This document shows positions 6,010 through 6,449 of a stretch of 6,449 bases of DNA, in pieces. This DNA comes from an uncultured bacterium. Lineage in GTDB: Bacteria > Chloroflexota > Anaerolineae > JACIWP01. The position numbers were made by a program, and so were the translations under genes. The stretch spans positions 1 through 6,449 of the forward strand of contig CAIQJD010000235.1 in NCBI GenBank assembly GCA_903872005.1, written 5' to 3'. Below the pieces are notes generated by a model. That model was not told the origin of the DNA. It worked only from the letters and a program-made list of their open reading frames with translations, and did not search any database. Position 1 is the first letter of the stretch, and every line of letters begins with the position of its first letter.

Positions 6010-6449
6010 ATGAATCGAAAGGGACTTTTTCTTCTCACCTTCATCTTACTGGCGGCGCTGCTGGCCGGCTGCGGGCCGGCCGTCCCGCCGGCGCGGCCTT
6101 CGCCCACGCCAACGCCCTCCATCTCTCTGCCGGCGCTGGACGACGAGGCGATCCGCGCCCTGGTGCAGTACGAAGCCGAGCTGCTCGTGAACAAGGACAT
6201 TGACCAGCTCATGGCCCTCTGGCTGCCCGACGGCTATGTCGCGGATGCGCGGCACACGCCGGACAATGCGACGGACGATCTGGTCTGGAAGGGGCAATAT
6301 GCGGTGCGCGACCGCTACATCACGGTGGTCTTTCCCGGCAATCCGCAGTTCGCGCAGCCGGAAATCTTGAGCATCACGATAGATGGCGAGCGGGCGACGG
6401 CGACCTCGACGACGCGCATCGAGAAAGAAGTCTCGCCGGCCGGCGACCG
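6010..6449 (+). CDS. Putative lipoprotein with NTF2/SnoaL-like domain (3' end outside window)
   Basis: This open frame starts at ATG 6010 and has no stop before the window edge, giving 146 visible codons. The N-terminus is a lipoprotein signal: Met-Asn-Arg-Lys, a hydrophobic stretch (residues 6-19), then the lipobox Leu18-Ala19-Gly20-Cys21. Cys21 should be lipidated and the protein anchored outside the cytoplasm. A Pro/Thr/Ser-rich linker (23-37, with PSPTPTPS) follows. From about residue 44 the pattern resembles the NTF2/SnoaL-like fold: a helix (EAIRALVQYEAELLVNKDIDQLMALW), an L-P-D-G-Y turn, a W-K-G-Q-Y-A-V-R-D-R-Y helix, then strands ending near SITIDGERATATSTTRI. Such domains bind small ligands or act as enzymes, and many have no known function. 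A separate role from the kinase is likely, given the 82-nt gap with a hairpin. The fold call is by pattern and moderate; the lipoprotein call is strong. Confidence 0.8.
   Translation, partial: MNRKGLFLLTFILLAALLAGCGPAVPPARPSPTPTPSISLPALDDEAIRALVQYEAELLVNKDIDQLMALWLPDGYVADARHTPDNATDDLVWKGQYAVRDRYITVVFPGNPQFAQPEILSITIDGERATATSTTRIEKEVSPAGD

Overview
The window is a GC-rich bacterial segment with five genes, all on the + strand: a GH57-type alpha-glucan-active glycoside hydrolase, two stand-alone CheY-like receivers, a soluble GAF-PAS-GAF-PAS histidine kinase, and the 5' part of a lipoprotein gene that runs off the right edge. The style suggests a Chloroflexota member, probably Anaerolineae-like. 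The reasons are dense GCCGGC palindromes (about 80 by hand count), short dispersed palindromes of the 'gtagggg...gccc' and 'acctgtgaggt...' kinds, a Pro/Thr linker after a lipobox, and multi-GAF/PAS soluble kinases next to single-domain receivers. This assignment is inference; there is no rRNA or marker gene here.

Layout. Positions 1-213 form a non-coding repeat cluster. An 80-bp block occurs twice, identically (1-80 and 134-213). Each copy begins with a short hairpin and ends with two near-identical 17-mers 27 nt apart. A related hairpin in the opposite orientation lies between the copies (98-122). The second copy ends directly at the probable ribosome binding site of the GH57 gene (231-2432). 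After 24 nt come receiver 1 (2457-2942), then after 2 nt receiver 2 (2945-3358), which overlaps the kinase (3342-5927) by 17 nt. An 82-nt gap with a strong imperfect hairpin (5942-5970) separates the kinase from the lipoprotein gene (6010 to the window end).

How the genes may work together. The two receivers and the kinase have the spacing of one translationally coupled signalling unit. The kinase has no membrane segment, so it should read a cytoplasmic cue through its GAF/PAS domains, one of which carries a Cys-x13-Cys-x3-Cys pattern. It would then pass phosphate to one or both receivers. Neither receiver has a DNA-binding or enzymatic output domain, so the output is either protein contact or an unlinked phosphorelay partner. 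The close upstream GH57 gene could be co-transcribed and would link the unit to storage-glucan turnover, but this rests on spacing alone. I found no RNA gene, CRISPR array, transposase or integrase.
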